Part shown: in pieces, positions 8,831-17,132 of the stretch
Layout: every line of letters begins with the position of its first letter
How positions within the stretch are numbered: position 1 is the stretch's first letter
Assembly (NCBI RefSeq): GCF_016862075.1
Contig: NZ_BOMG01000055.1
Coordinates: 101,708-165,707 of the forward strand
Length of the DNA: 64,000 bases
Reading direction: 5' to 3'
Source of the DNA: Actinoplanes couchii
GTDB lineage: Bacteria > Actinomycetota > Actinomycetes > Mycobacteriales > Micromonosporaceae
Program-made: the position numbers and the translations under genes
Notes under the pieces: model-generated
Database searches by the model: none
What the model was told of the DNA's origin: nothing
Seen by the model: the letters and a program-made list of their open reading frames with translations, nothing else

Positions 8831-8896
8831 GTGATCCAGCAGGCGCGATTTTTTACCTATGGCACCGGAGCCCCGGCAGCCGTAGGTCGCGCCTGA
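8831..8896 (+). CDS. predicted Phe/Tyr leader peptide upstream of chorismate mutase
   Basis: A 21-codon frame from GTG at 8831 to TGA at 8894-8896. It contains the codon run QARFFTYG, that is two consecutive Phe codons (8849-8854) and one Tyr codon (8858-8860). Phe and Tyr are the end products controlled by chorismate mutase, whose gene begins 95 bp downstream. The stop region overlaps the first of two hairpins. This layout matches classical attenuation, where ribosome stalling at scarce aminoacyl-tRNA changes RNA folding. I infer the function from arrangement; translation is not shown by sequence alone. The GTG is probably leaderless, since the predicted promoter places transcription start at the same base. 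Confidence 0.6.
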   Translation: MIQQARFFTYGTGAPAAVGRA

Positions 8897-8944
8897 ACCC
8901 CAGACCTACATCAAGCCCCGGGCTCTCCAGCTCGGGGCTTGATG
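8882..8944 (+). promoter_or_regulatory. two tandem hairpins, predicted attenuator of chorismate mutase
   Basis: Hairpin A pairs GTAGGTC (8882-8888) with GACCTAC (8903-8909) and covers the leader stop codon. Hairpin B pairs CATCAAGCCCCG (8909-8920) with CGGGGCTTGATG (8933-8944), a perfect 12-bp stem suited to termination, though no T-run follows. AGCCCCG at 8869-8875, inside the leader frame just after the Phe/Tyr codons, is able to pair with CGGGGCT at 8933-8939 and would break hairpin B. Mutually exclusive pairing of this kind is the signature of an attenuator. Confidence 0.55.
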
Positions 8945-8991
8945 CTGTCCGGGCCGGGGTGGCCGGGACGTCAGCACCTGAGGAGCATGAC

Positions 8992-9288
8992 ATGACCGCC
9001 GACCTGATGGACCAGACCACCGGCGCGGGCGCGGGCGAGGACGCGGCCGCCGAGAAGATCCGCGGCATCCGCGAGCGGATCAACGAGATCGACAAGACCA
9101 TCATCGACCTCTGGCTGGAGCGTTCGGCGCTCTCCCAGGAGGTCGGCAAGACCCGGATGGCCAGTGGCGGCACCCGCCTGGTGCTGGCCCGGGAGCGGGA
9201 GATCATCGAGCACTTCCGGGAGGCGCTCGGCCCGGACGGCACCCAGGTCGCCCTGCTCCTGCTCCGCTCGGGCCGCGGCCCCCTCTGA
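8992..9288 (+). CDS. chorismate mutase, AroQ type
   Basis: The 98-residue all-helical protein has the AroQ pattern: IRERINEIDKTIIDLWLER on the first helix (about residues 27-45) with the catalytic Arg, then SQEVGKTR with Lys, and REREIIEHF near the end. It converts chorismate to prephenate, the committed step to Phe and Tyr, in the cytoplasm. Several upstream in-frame codons could act as starts, but ATG at 8992 has GAGGAG 6 bases upstream and fits family length. The gene is monocistronic and convergent with oppF (29-bp gap). Regulation by an aromatic leader peptide is suggested by the upstream sequence. Confidence 0.9.
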   Translation: MTADLMDQTTGAGAGEDAAAEKIRGIRERINEIDKTIIDLWLERSALSQEVGKTRMASGGTRLVLAREREIIEHFREALGPDGTQVALLLLRSGRGPL

Positions 9289-9317
9289 TCCGGCGTACCG
9301 TCGCGACGATCCGGCGC

Positions 9318-10292
9318 TCACCGCACCCGGCGCACCTCCGCGAAGTGGCAGGCCGACGGGTGCGGCGAGCGTTCCCGGATCTGCAGGACCGGCTCCTGCT
9401 CGCCGCAGACGTGCTGTGACTTCCAGCAGCGGGTGCGGAAGCGGCATCCGGACGGCGGATCGGCGGGCGACGGCACGTCCCCTTCGAGGACGATCTGGTC
9501 CCGGCGGCCCCGCAGGCGCGGGTCCGGCACGGGCACGGCGGAGATCAACGCCTGGGTGTACGGGTGGGTCGGCTGGTCGTAGATCGCCACGTCGTGCCCC
9601 TGCTCGACGATCTTGCCCAGGTACATCACGGCCACCCGGTCGGCGATGTGCCGGACCACCGACAGGTCGTGCGCGATGAAGATGTACGACAGCCCGAAGT
9701 CGTCCTGCAGCCGCTCCAGCAGGTTGATCACTTGCGCCTGGATCGACACGTCGAGCGCCGACACCGGCTCGTCGCAGACCAGGATCTCCGGCTTGAGCGC
9801 CAGCGCCCGGGCGATGCCGATGCGCTGCCGCTGACCGCCGGAGAACTGGTGCGGGTACCGGCCGGCGTGGTCCGGGTTCAGTCCGACGGTGTCCAGCAGA
9901 TCCTGCACGGCCTGCCGGCGCTTGCCCTTCGGCACCACGTCGGAGTGGATCTCGAACGGCTCGCCGATGATGTCGCCGACCGTCATCCGCGGGTTGAGCG
10001 AGGTGTACGGGTCCTGCATCACCATCTGGATGTTGCGGCGGGCCCGGCGCAGGTCACCGCCCTTGAGCCGGACCATGTCCTGGCCGCGTACCGCGATCGC
10101 CCCGGACGTCGGCTTCTCCAGCCCGACGAGCAGCTTGGCCAGGGTCGACTTGCCGCAGCCGGACTCGCCGACCACACCCAGCGTCTCGCCCCGCCGCAGT
10201 TGCAGATCGACGCCGTCGACCGCCCGTACCGCGCCGTCCCGGCTCTTGAAGTGTTTGACCAGACTCCGGGTCTGGAGGACGACGTCACTCAC
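9318..10292 (-). CDS. oppF: oligopeptide/dipeptide ABC transporter ATP-binding protein (OppF/DppF)
   Basis: A 324-residue ATPase with Walker A GESGCGKST (near 43-51), the signature HQFSGGQRQRIGIARAL, Walker B ILVCDEPVSALD and the C-terminal oligopeptide-transporter extension with a Cys-rich segment (GCRFRTRCWKS) typical of the OppD/OppF family, where such cysteines can hold an iron-sulfur cluster. It powers peptide uptake with OppD. The start is GTG at 10292, overlapping the oppD stop by 8 bp. It is the last gene of the operon oppA-oppB-oppC-oppD-oppF. Confidence 0.95.
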   Translation of the reverse strand: MSDVVLQTRSLVKHFKSRDGAVRAVDGVDLQLRRGETLGVVGESGCGKSTLAKLLVGLEKPTSGAIAVRGQDMVRLKGGDLRRARRNIQMVMQDPYTSLNPRMTVGDIIGEPFEIHSDVVPKGKRRQAVQDLLDTVGLNPDHAGRYPHQFSGGQRQRIGIARALALKPEILVCDEPVSALDVSIQAQVINLLERLQDDFGLSYIFIAHDLSVVRHIADRVAVMYLGKIVEQGHDVAIYDQPTHPYTQALISAVPVPDPRLRGRRDQIVLEGDVPSPADPPSGCRFRTRCWKSQHVCGEQEPVLQIRERSPHPSACHFAEVRRVR

Positions 10293-11328
10293 CGAGGACC
10301 TCCCGGAAGAAGTGGCAGCGGGCGGTGCGGTGCGGTGCGATCGAGTACGCCGGAGGCGCCGGGTCCTGACGGCACGGGTCCTTGGCGTACCGGCAGCGGG
10401 GGTGGAAGGCGCAGCCCGCGGGGATGTCGGTGAGCGCCGGCGGCAGCCCCTGGATCACGCTGAGCTGCTGGCCCTTGAGGTCCAGGCGCGGGATCGACTC
10501 CAGGAGCGCCCGGGTGTACGGGTGGCCGGGGCGGGCGTAGATGTCGTACACCGGCGCCTCCTCGACGACCCGGCCGGCGTACATCACCGAGATCCGGTCC
10601 GCGACGTCGGCGACCACACCCATGTCGTGGGTGATCAGCACGAGACCCATGTTCCGCTCGCGTCGCAGCTCGGCGAGCAGGCCCATGATCTGCGCCTGCA
10701 CCGTGACGTCGAGCGCGGTGGTGGGCTCGTCGGCGATCAGCACCTCGGGGTCGAGCGCCAGCGCCATCGCGATCATGACGCGCTGCCGCATGCCGCCGGA
10801 GAACTGGTGCGGGTAGTCGTGGACGCGGCTCTTCGCGCCCGGGATCCGGACCTGGTCGAGTAGTTCGACGGCCCGTTTCCGCGCGTCGCCGCGGGACATC
10901 CCGCGGTGCACCCGGAACAGTTCGGCGAGCTGGAAACCGACCGAGTAGACCGGGTTCAGCGCGGACAGCGCGTCCTGGAAGATCATCGCGATCCGGTTGG
11001 CGCGGACCTTCCGGCGCTGCGCCTCCGGCAGTTTCAGCAGGTCGACGCCGCGGTACCGGACCTCGCCCTGGGTGATGTGAGCGGGCGGGGTCTCCAGGAT
11101 GCCCATGATCGCCTGGGCGGTCACCGACTTGCCGCAGCCCGATTCGCCGAGGATCGCCAGGGTCTCGCCGGGGTTCAGCCAGAAGCTCGCCCCGTTGACG
11201 GCTTTCGCGACACCGTCCCGGGTGTGGAACTCCACGTGCAGGTCGTTGATCTGGAGCAGGGGCGCGCGGGGGTCGGTCCCCGGCAGGGCGTCCACCTGCC
11301 CCTTGATGTCGGTCATGGTGTGGGTCAC
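10285..11328 (-). CDS. oppD: oligopeptide/dipeptide ABC transporter ATP-binding protein (OppD/DppD)
   Basis: A 347-residue ATPase with Walker A GESGCGKSVT, signature HQFSGGMRQRVMIAMAL, Walker B VLIADEPTTALD and the OppD-type C-terminus (GCAFHPRCRYAKDPC) with clustered cysteines. It forms the second ATPase subunit of the peptide importer. GTG at 11328 overlaps the oppC stop by 4 bp (GTGA), and an internal ATG at 11316 is a possible alternative start. Tight overlaps on both sides show translational coupling within the operon. Confidence 0.95.
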   Translation of the reverse strand: MTHTMTDIKGQVDALPGTDPRAPLLQINDLHVEFHTRDGVAKAVNGASFWLNPGETLAILGESGCGKSVTAQAIMGILETPPAHITQGEVRYRGVDLLKLPEAQRRKVRANRIAMIFQDALSALNPVYSVGFQLAELFRVHRGMSRGDARKRAVELLDQVRIPGAKSRVHDYPHQFSGGMRQRVMIAMALALDPEVLIADEPTTALDVTVQAQIMGLLAELRRERNMGLVLITHDMGVVADVADRISVMYAGRVVEEAPVYDIYARPGHPYTRALLESIPRLDLKGQQLSVIQGLPPALTDIPAGCAFHPRCRYAKDPCRQDPAPPAYSIAPHRTARCHFFREVLGE

Positions 11329-12191
11329 CGCAGCTTCGGGTCGAAGGCGTCGCGGATGGCGTCGCCCAGCATGATGAAGGCCAGCACGGTCACGGCGAGG
11401 AAGACGGACGGCCAGACCAGCGGGGACGCCGCGATCCGGGCGTAATTCCGGGCCTCGGCGATCTGCAGGCCCCAGCTGATCGCGTCGCCGCCGAGCCCCG
11501 CACCGAGGTAGGAGAGCGTCGCCTCGGCGGCGATGTTGGTGCCCAGCAGGATCGTGATCACCACGATGAACGAGGCGATCGAGTTCGGCAGGACGTGCCG
11601 GAACACCAGCCGGGCCGGGCCGGCGCCGAGCATCCGGGCGGCCGCCACGTAATCCTGGGACTTCGCCGTGATCACCGCGGACCGCATCACCCGGGCCGCC
11701 GCGGTCCAGGTCAGCAGGCCCAGGGTGAGTGTCACCGCGAAGACGCCGTCCTCGAACGGGCTGGACAGCCGGCCGGAGAAGACCACCGCGGCCAGCAGCA
11801 GCGGCACGCCCAGCATGATGTCGGTCAGCCGGGACAGCACCGCGTCGACGACCCCGCCGAACCAGCCGGCGGCCATCCCCACGATCAGGCCGAGAACACC
11901 GGCGAGCAGGGTGGAGAGCAGGCCGACCTCGAGCGAGTCACGGGTGCCGTACACGGTCCGGGCGAAGACGTCGCAGCCTTGGAAGTCGTACCCGAACCAG
12001 GCGGTTGAACTTGGTCCCTGATTCTGGTTCGCCAGCGTGCAGACGGCGGGATCGGCCGAAGTGAACAGCGACGGCACGACCGCCATCAGCAGGATCAGGG
12101 CGACCAGCACGCCGGACGCCCAGAAGATCTTGTTGTGGCGCAGGTCCGTCCAGGCGTCCCCGGCCAGGCTACGACTGCGGGTGTCACTCAT
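11325..12191 (-). CDS. oppC: oligopeptide ABC transporter permease (OppC/DppC)
   Basis: A 288-residue inner-membrane permease with an N-terminal OppC-type transmembrane segment (about 24-45), a periplasm-facing loop containing WFGYDFQGCDVFAR, and five further membrane helices. The EAA loop that meets the ATPases is present as DYVAAARMLGAGPARLVFRH. The family pattern DxxGRDVxSR is altered to DFQGCDVFAR. It overlaps oppB by 8 bp and oppD by 4 bp. Together with OppB it forms the channel of the peptide importer. Confidence 0.93.
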   Translation of the reverse strand: MSDTRSRSLAGDAWTDLRHNKIFWASGVLVALILLMAVVPSLFTSADPAVCTLANQNQGPSSTAWFGYDFQGCDVFARTVYGTRDSLEVGLLSTLLAGVLGLIVGMAAGWFGGVVDAVLSRLTDIMLGVPLLLAAVVFSGRLSSPFEDGVFAVTLTLGLLTWTAAARVMRSAVITAKSQDYVAAARMLGAGPARLVFRHVLPNSIASFIVVITILLGTNIAAEATLSYLGAGLGGDAISWGLQIAEARNYARIAASPLVWPSVFLAVTVLAFIMLGDAIRDAFDPKLR

Positions 12192-13110
12192 AACGGATCC
12201 TCGGGTCCAGGGCGGCGTAGAGCAGGTCGACGACGAGGTTCACGACCAGGAAGACGACGACCAGGACGCTGACGAAACCGACCACCAGCGGGCCGTCCTC
12301 GGCGCGGATGCCGCGGGCCAGGTTGAAGCCGACCCCCGGGATGTTGAAGACCTCCTCGACGATGATCGCGCCGGACATCAGCATGCCCAGGTCGACACCG
12401 ATCAGGGTGATCACCGGGATCAGCGAGTTGCGCAGCACGTGCACCCAGGTCACCCGGCGCGGCGTCAGGCCCTTGGCCCGGGCGGTCCGCACGTAGTCGG
12501 CCCGCAGGTTCTCCACCACCGAGGTACGGGTGACCCGCAGCTGGGTGGCCATCACCGAACAGGCGAGCACCACCGCCGGCAGCAGCAGGTCGTAGAGCCC
12601 GGCCCGGGCCGTCGTGGTCGCCGGGAACCAGCGCAGCTCCATCGCGAAGACCAGCTGGGCCACCGGGGCGAGCACCACGATCGGCACGGCCAGCAGCAGC
12701 AGGGTCATCAGCAGGGTGCTGTTGTCGAAGAAGCCGCCGCGCCGGATCGCCGACCAGACCCCCGCGGTGATCGCGATCAGCGCCGCGACGACGATCGCCA
12801 GAGCCGACAGCTTCAGTGTCACCGGCCAGGCGCCGGACAGCATCTCGCCGATGTCCCGGCCCGCCATCGACCGGCCCAGATCGCCGGTGAGCAGGCCTTT
12901 CATGTAGTACCAGTACTGCACCGGGAAACTCTCGTCCAGGTGGTACCGCTCGGTCAGCACGGCACGCACGTTGTCGCTGACCGGCTTCTCGCCCGCCAGC
13001 GCCTGGATCGGGTCGTCCTGGTTGGCGAACATCAGCGCGAAGACTACGAAGGTGGCCCCGAAGAAGGTCAGGATCATCTGTAGTAAGCGCCGCACGATGT
13101 AGCGGAACAT
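12184..13110 (-). CDS. oppB: oligopeptide ABC transporter permease (OppB/DppB)
   Basis: A 308-residue permease that opens MFRYIVRRLLQMI, the typical OppB N-terminus, followed by six predicted membrane helices and the EAA loop DYVRTARAKGLTPRRVTWVH. The C-terminus DLLYAALDPRIRY is also standard. It pairs with OppC. It is separated from the upstream binding-protein gene by 105 bp that hold a strong hairpin, so the permease genes are probably transcribed at a lower level than oppA by partial read-through. Confidence 0.94.
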   Translation of the reverse strand: MFRYIVRRLLQMILTFFGATFVVFALMFANQDDPIQALAGEKPVSDNVRAVLTERYHLDESFPVQYWYYMKGLLTGDLGRSMAGRDIGEMLSGAWPVTLKLSALAIVVAALIAITAGVWSAIRRGGFFDNSTLLMTLLLLAVPIVVLAPVAQLVFAMELRWFPATTTARAGLYDLLLPAVVLACSVMATQLRVTRTSVVENLRADYVRTARAKGLTPRRVTWVHVLRNSLIPVITLIGVDLGMLMSGAIIVEEVFNIPGVGFNLARGIRAEDGPLVVGFVSVLVVVFLVVNLVVDLLYAALDPRIRYE

Positions 13111-13160
13111 TCGGTTTCGGCCTCTTCGGCGACGGAGATCAGTAGAACGTCAACACAGTA

Positions 13161-13195
13161 GTGGCGTCACGGTCGTTTGCTCCCCGTGACGCCAC
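13161..13195 (-). terminator. perfect 12-bp hairpin between oppA and oppB
   Basis: GTGGCGTCACGG (13161-13172) pairs perfectly with CCGTGACGCCAC (13184-13195), loop 11 bases. It lies 20 bases after the oppA stop. It probably acts as a partial terminator or mRNA stabiliser that sets a high ratio of binding protein to permease, as known for other binding-protein-dependent importers. Confidence 0.65.
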
Positions 13196-13215
13196 CGTTG
13201 TTCTCGCCGATCAGA

Positions 13216-14850
13216 TCAGGCGATGGTTTCGATCTCGTACAGGTTCACCTTCATGAACAGGTCGATCTCGACGTTGGTGACCTTCTCCGAGTAGCCGTAG
13301 ACGTTGTTCGAGAAGCGCAGCGGGATGAACGGCATCTGCTGGACCAGGATGTCCTCGGCGTCCTGCCACTTCTTGATCGCCGCGGCCGGCGTGGACGCCG
13401 CCGAGCCCTGCTTCAGCAGCTGGTCGAACTTCGCGCTGGCGAAGCCGGAGAAGTTCGACGAGCCCTTCGAGCTGTACAGCGGGCCGAGGTAGTTCTCCAT
13501 CAGCGGGTAGTCCATCGACCAGCTGAGACGGAAGATACCGATCGGCTCGTGGGCCCGGGCCATCGCCTGGAGGTCGGCGAACTTACCCACCGGGTTGCCG
13601 ACGCAGGTGACGCCGAGCGACGCGGTGATCTGGCCGCAGGTGGCGTCGACCCAGGCCTTGTGGCCACCGTCGACGTTGTACGTGATCTTGATCTCGGACG
13701 GGCCCTTGCCGGCCTGGTACAGCTCCTTGGCCTTGTTCGGGTTGTACTGGCAGGCCTCGCCGCAGCTGTTCTCCCGGTAACCGGCGACCACCGGCGAGAC
13801 GAACGCGTGCGCCGCCGAACGGGAACCGAGGAAGATCTGCTCGGCGATCTCGTCCCGGTTGATCGCCATCGAGATCGCCTTGCGGACGTTCGGGTTGCTC
13901 CACGTCGTGTCGTAGACCGGGAAGCCCAGGGCGTCGAAGCCCGAGTTCTCACTGCGCTGGAACCGCTCACCCAGGTCCGCGGGGGCACTGGAGAGCGCCT
14001 CGATCGGGATGCTGGTCTGCACGTCCAGGCTGCCGGTGACCAGGTCCGCGTACTCGGTCAGCTCGTCCTGGTAGATCTTCCAGGTGACGCCGTCGATCTT
14101 CGGGACCTTGCCCTTGAAGTTCGCGACCTTCTCCACGACCACCTTGTCGTCGTGGACCCACTTGCCGACCATCTTGAACGGGCCGTTTCCGATGATCGAC
14201 TCGGCGAAGCCCTCGACGATCACCCCGTCCGAGGCGAACGCGGCCTTCGGCAGCGGGTAGAAGACCGAGTAGGCGAGCACCGTCTTGAAGCTGGAGAACG
14301 GCGCGGACAGGGTCACCTGGAGGGTCAGGTCGTCGATCGCCTTCAGACCGGACATCTTGTTGGTCGTCGGCGTCGGGGCCTTCTGCGGGCCCTCCTTGTC
14401 CGGGTCCTCCGGGTTCAGATCGTCGTAGCCGGCGATCCGCGCGTAGAAGTTGCTGCCGGTCTGCGCGTTCGGCCCGTAAGCGCCGTAGTTCCACGCGTCG
14501 ATGTAGTTCTGCGACGTGACCGGCTCGCCGTTGTGGAAGGTGAAGCCCGGCTTGAGCTTGATCGTCCAGATCCGGTTGGACTTGTCCGGCGTGATCGACT
14601 GGGCCGCGGCCTCCACCGGCTCCTTGCGGGCGTTGAACTCCAGCAGGGGGTAGAACAGCGAGCTGAGGATCGTGGTGCCGTTGACATCCGTGACGTTCGA
14701 GGGCAGGAGGTCCGACGGCTCGGATAGACCGATCACGACAGTGTTGGAGTTGGCGGACTCACCGTCCGAGTCACCACCGCCACAACCGGCGATCAGCAGA
14801 GAGATGGCGGCCAGTCCGGCCGCCATCTTCCACGGGCGTTTCCCGAGCAT
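13216..14850 (-). CDS. oppA: oligopeptide-binding lipoprotein of the ABC importer (family 5)
   Basis: A 544-residue solute-binding protein with a lipoprotein signal peptide (lipobox LIAGC, Cys at about residue 23), a Gly/Asp/Ser-rich linker and a family 5 peptide/nickel-binding fold. The stretch WTIKLKPGFTFHNGEPVTSQ is the family signature. It is anchored outside the membrane and delivers peptides to OppBC. ATG at 14850 follows GAAGGAGG with about 8 bases spacing. It is the first gene of the operon; the 220-bp region upstream to the response regulator gene must carry the promoter. Confidence 0.94.
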   Translation of the reverse strand: MLGKRPWKMAAGLAAISLLIAGCGGGDSDGESANSNTVVIGLSEPSDLLPSNVTDVNGTTILSSLFYPLLEFNARKEPVEAAAQSITPDKSNRIWTIKLKPGFTFHNGEPVTSQNYIDAWNYGAYGPNAQTGSNFYARIAGYDDLNPEDPDKEGPQKAPTPTTNKMSGLKAIDDLTLQVTLSAPFSSFKTVLAYSVFYPLPKAAFASDGVIVEGFAESIIGNGPFKMVGKWVHDDKVVVEKVANFKGKVPKIDGVTWKIYQDELTEYADLVTGSLDVQTSIPIEALSSAPADLGERFQRSENSGFDALGFPVYDTTWSNPNVRKAISMAINRDEIAEQIFLGSRSAAHAFVSPVVAGYRENSCGEACQYNPNKAKELYQAGKGPSEIKITYNVDGGHKAWVDATCGQITASLGVTCVGNPVGKFADLQAMARAHEPIGIFRLSWSMDYPLMENYLGPLYSSKGSSNFSGFASAKFDQLLKQGSAASTPAAAIKKWQDAEDILVQQMPFIPLRFSNNVYGYSEKVTNVEIDLFMKVNLYEIETIA

Positions 14851-15073
14851 CGGGGGTGCCTCCTTCAGGGGCGCTCACGAGGGGGTGTGTGAGTAGCTGC
14901 CACTGTGACACAGAGACACGTAAACCCGGAGCCCCGTTATCAAGCCGATATTAGCCGCTTACGCCCGATCCAGTCGTTTTCGAGGCCTCTGAGCTGGGAA
15001 AACTCCAAGGGGCTTCCGTTACGGCACGGAGCGCAGCCTAGCCGAAAAGCCTTGACGATCAACCGTTGCGGGG

Positions 15074-15742
15074 TCAGACAAGACGCCGATCGGCTGCCCA
15101 TCGTGACAGTTCGTAACGGTTACTCATCTGCAATTTTCGCAGAACATTCGAGACGTGCGTCTCAACGGTTTTGATGGAGATGTACAACTCTTTAGCGATC
15201 TCCTTGTATGCGTACCCCCGCGCCAGCAGCCGCAGCACCTCCCGCTCGCGGTTGGTGAGCTGGTCCAGCTCCGGGTCGGCCACCGGCACATCCGGCCGGG
15301 AGGCGAACGCGTCGAGCACAAAACCGGCCAACCGCGGACTGAAGACGGCGTCACCGTCGGCCACCCGCAGCACCGCCCCGGCCAGCTCGTCCGGCGAGAT
15401 CGTCTTCGTCACATAGCCCCGGGCGCCGGCCCGGATGAGACCGATCACGTCCTCCGCGGCGTCCGACACCGACAGGGCCAGGAATTTCACCTGCGGATGG
15501 GTGCGGCGCACCGACTCCAGCACGGCACGGCCGCCGCCGTCCGGCATGTGCACGTCGAGCAGGACCACATCGGGCTGCACCGCGCCGATCCGGCTGATCG
15601 CCTCGCTCACGGTGCTCGCCTCCCCCACCACGTCGACGTGGGCTCCCAGCTCGGCGCGCACACCGGCGCGGAACATCGCGTGGTCGTCGACCAGGAAGAC
15701 GTTCAGCCTCCGGGCCTCGGGCTCGATCACGGGTTCGGTCAT
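15074..15742 (-). CDS. two-component response regulator, NarL/FixJ family
   Basis: A 222-residue regulator. The receiver domain has the acidic pair D19-D20, the phospho-acceptor D63 in VVLLDVHMPDG, and the conserved Thr/Lys in ALSVSDA and VTKTIS. The C-terminal LuxR-type helix-turn-helix is at about 155-215 (LTNREREVLRLLARGYAYKEIA). It overlaps the upstream histidine kinase gene by 4 bp (ATGA), so the two form a cognate pair. The kinase carries a PspC domain and the divergent neighbour is also a PspC protein, which suggests an envelope-stress circuit; targets are not known. Confidence 0.95.
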   Translation of the reverse strand: MTEPVIEPEARRLNVFLVDDHAMFRAGVRAELGAHVDVVGEASTVSEAISRIGAVQPDVVLLDVHMPDGGGRAVLESVRRTHPQVKFLALSVSDAAEDVIGLIRAGARGYVTKTISPDELAGAVLRVADGDAVFSPRLAGFVLDAFASRPDVPVADPELDQLTNREREVLRLLARGYAYKEIAKELYISIKTVETHVSNVLRKLQMSNRYELSRWAADRRLV

Positions 15743-16998
15743 CGCACAGACTCCTTACCGGCGGACACGCTCTCCCTCGCCATGGGAAGCATGAGCCGCA
15801 CCTCCGTACCGTCTCCGGGGGCGCTCCGGATCTCGGCGCGCCCACCGTGGCGCTGCATCCGCCCGATGATCGACCCCCGGACCCCGTGCCGGCTCTCCGC
15901 CACGCCGCCGATGTCGAAGCCCGCGCCGCGGTCACGGACGAAGACGCTCAACTCATCCTCCTCCACCTCGGCATAGAGCGAAACCGTCTGCACCCCGGCG
16001 TGCCGGGCCGCGTTCACCAGAGCCTCGCGGGCCGCCGCGACCAGAGCCGCCACCTTGTCGTCGCACTGGGTGTCGCCCACCACCACCGTCTCCACCGAGA
16101 TCGCGTAGGTGTCCTCCACCTCGGCGGCGGCCTGCTCCAGCGCGGCGGCGAACCGCTCGGTCGGCGAGGAGGTCGGCCGGTAGAGCCAGTTGCGGAGGCT
16201 GCGCTCCTGCCCGCGGGCGAGGCGCTGCACCTCCTTGATGTCGGTGGAGTTGCGCTGGATCAGGGCCAGCGTGTGCAGCACCTGGTCGTGGATCATCGCG
16301 GCCAGCTCGGCCCGCTCCTGCTCGCGGATGCGGCCCTCGCGCTCGGCCCGCAGCTGCCCGAACGTGCGCCAGACCAGCGGGGCGACCACCACGCCGACAC
16401 CGAGCAGGCCGACGAAGGCGAAGATCACGCCGTTGAACACCGCGCCGATCGACTCGGACGGCGAGTAGACCGCGACCACACCGATGATGCCGACCGCGAC
16501 CAGGATGCCGCCGCCGATGAACCGGAACATGAACGAGCGCCTGTCGTTCTCCGACACGATCGCGGTGAACCACGGGGTGGAGGCCAGATTCTCCGAGCGC
16601 AGGTCACGGCGGCTCGGGTCGGACTGGTGCCAGATCACGCCGGCGCCGACCGCGATCACCGCGATCATCCAGCCGACCGTGGTGGCCACCTGGTCCTCGA
16701 AGACCAGGGCCTGCAACAGGATCACGCCCATGCCGATCGCCGCGAACGGCAGGATGGCGCCCAGATCGCGGCTGGCCGGCTCCTCGTCGGCCCGGGCCTC
16801 CTGCGGCAGCACTGCCCAGTAGGCCGCGTAGAGCAGCAGGCCCAGGGCGTTGAAACCGAGCATGACCACGAGCGTGATCCGCACGGCCAGCACCGGGATG
16901 CCCAGGTGGCGGGCCAGACCGGTCGCGACGCCGGCGACGATGCGCTGATCGCGTGGCCGGTAGAGGCGGCGCGGTGGTTTCACGGCAGCGGTGGTCAC
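15739..16998 (-). CDS. PspC-domain sensor histidine kinase
   Basis: About 419 residues from GTG at 16998; the frame stays open to 17034. Order of parts: N-terminal PspC domain (LYRPRDQRIVAGVATGLARHLGI) with a membrane helix, several further transmembrane segments (about residues 80-230), a HisKA_3-type dimerisation helix with the phospho-acceptor His in MIHDQVLHTLALIQ, and a C-terminal HATPase with EALVNAARHAG (N box) and DRGAGFDIGG (G box). It senses an unknown envelope signal and phosphorylates the overlapping NarL regulator. It is divergent from another PspC gene 134 bp away. Confidence 0.93.
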   Translation of the reverse strand: MTTAAVKPPRRLYRPRDQRIVAGVATGLARHLGIPVLAVRITLVVMLGFNALGLLLYAAYWAVLPQEARADEEPASRDLGAILPFAAIGMGVILLQALVFEDQVATTVGWMIAVIAVGAGVIWHQSDPSRRDLRSENLASTPWFTAIVSENDRRSFMFRFIGGGILVAVGIIGVVAVYSPSESIGAVFNGVIFAFVGLLGVGVVVAPLVWRTFGQLRAEREGRIREQERAELAAMIHDQVLHTLALIQRNSTDIKEVQRLARGQERSLRNWLYRPTSSPTERFAAALEQAAAEVEDTYAISVETVVVGDTQCDDKVAALVAAAREALVNAARHAGVQTVSLYAEVEEDELSVFVRDRGAGFDIGGVAESRHGVRGSIIGRMQRHGGRAEIRSAPGDGTEVRLMLPMARESVSAGKESVR

Positions 16999-17132
16999 CC
17001 TTCGATCGTCACACGTACGGCGGGCCCGGACCACGGGGAAAGTCCCCCGGTATCCGGGACCGGATATCTCAGGGTGGCCTCAGGGTCGGTTCCGGAAGCG
17101 GATCGGGTGCCGGGCCGAGCAGGATCGAAGCC

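Noticed and set aside
8959..8991. Longer chorismate mutase starting upstream of 8992
   Set aside because: The codons before 8992 include the ribosome-binding site for ATG 8992 and are not part of the family.
12037..14727. Long plus-strand open frames opposite oppA and oppB
   Set aside because: Low-complexity translations and no ribosome-binding site; the minus-strand genes have clear family motifs.
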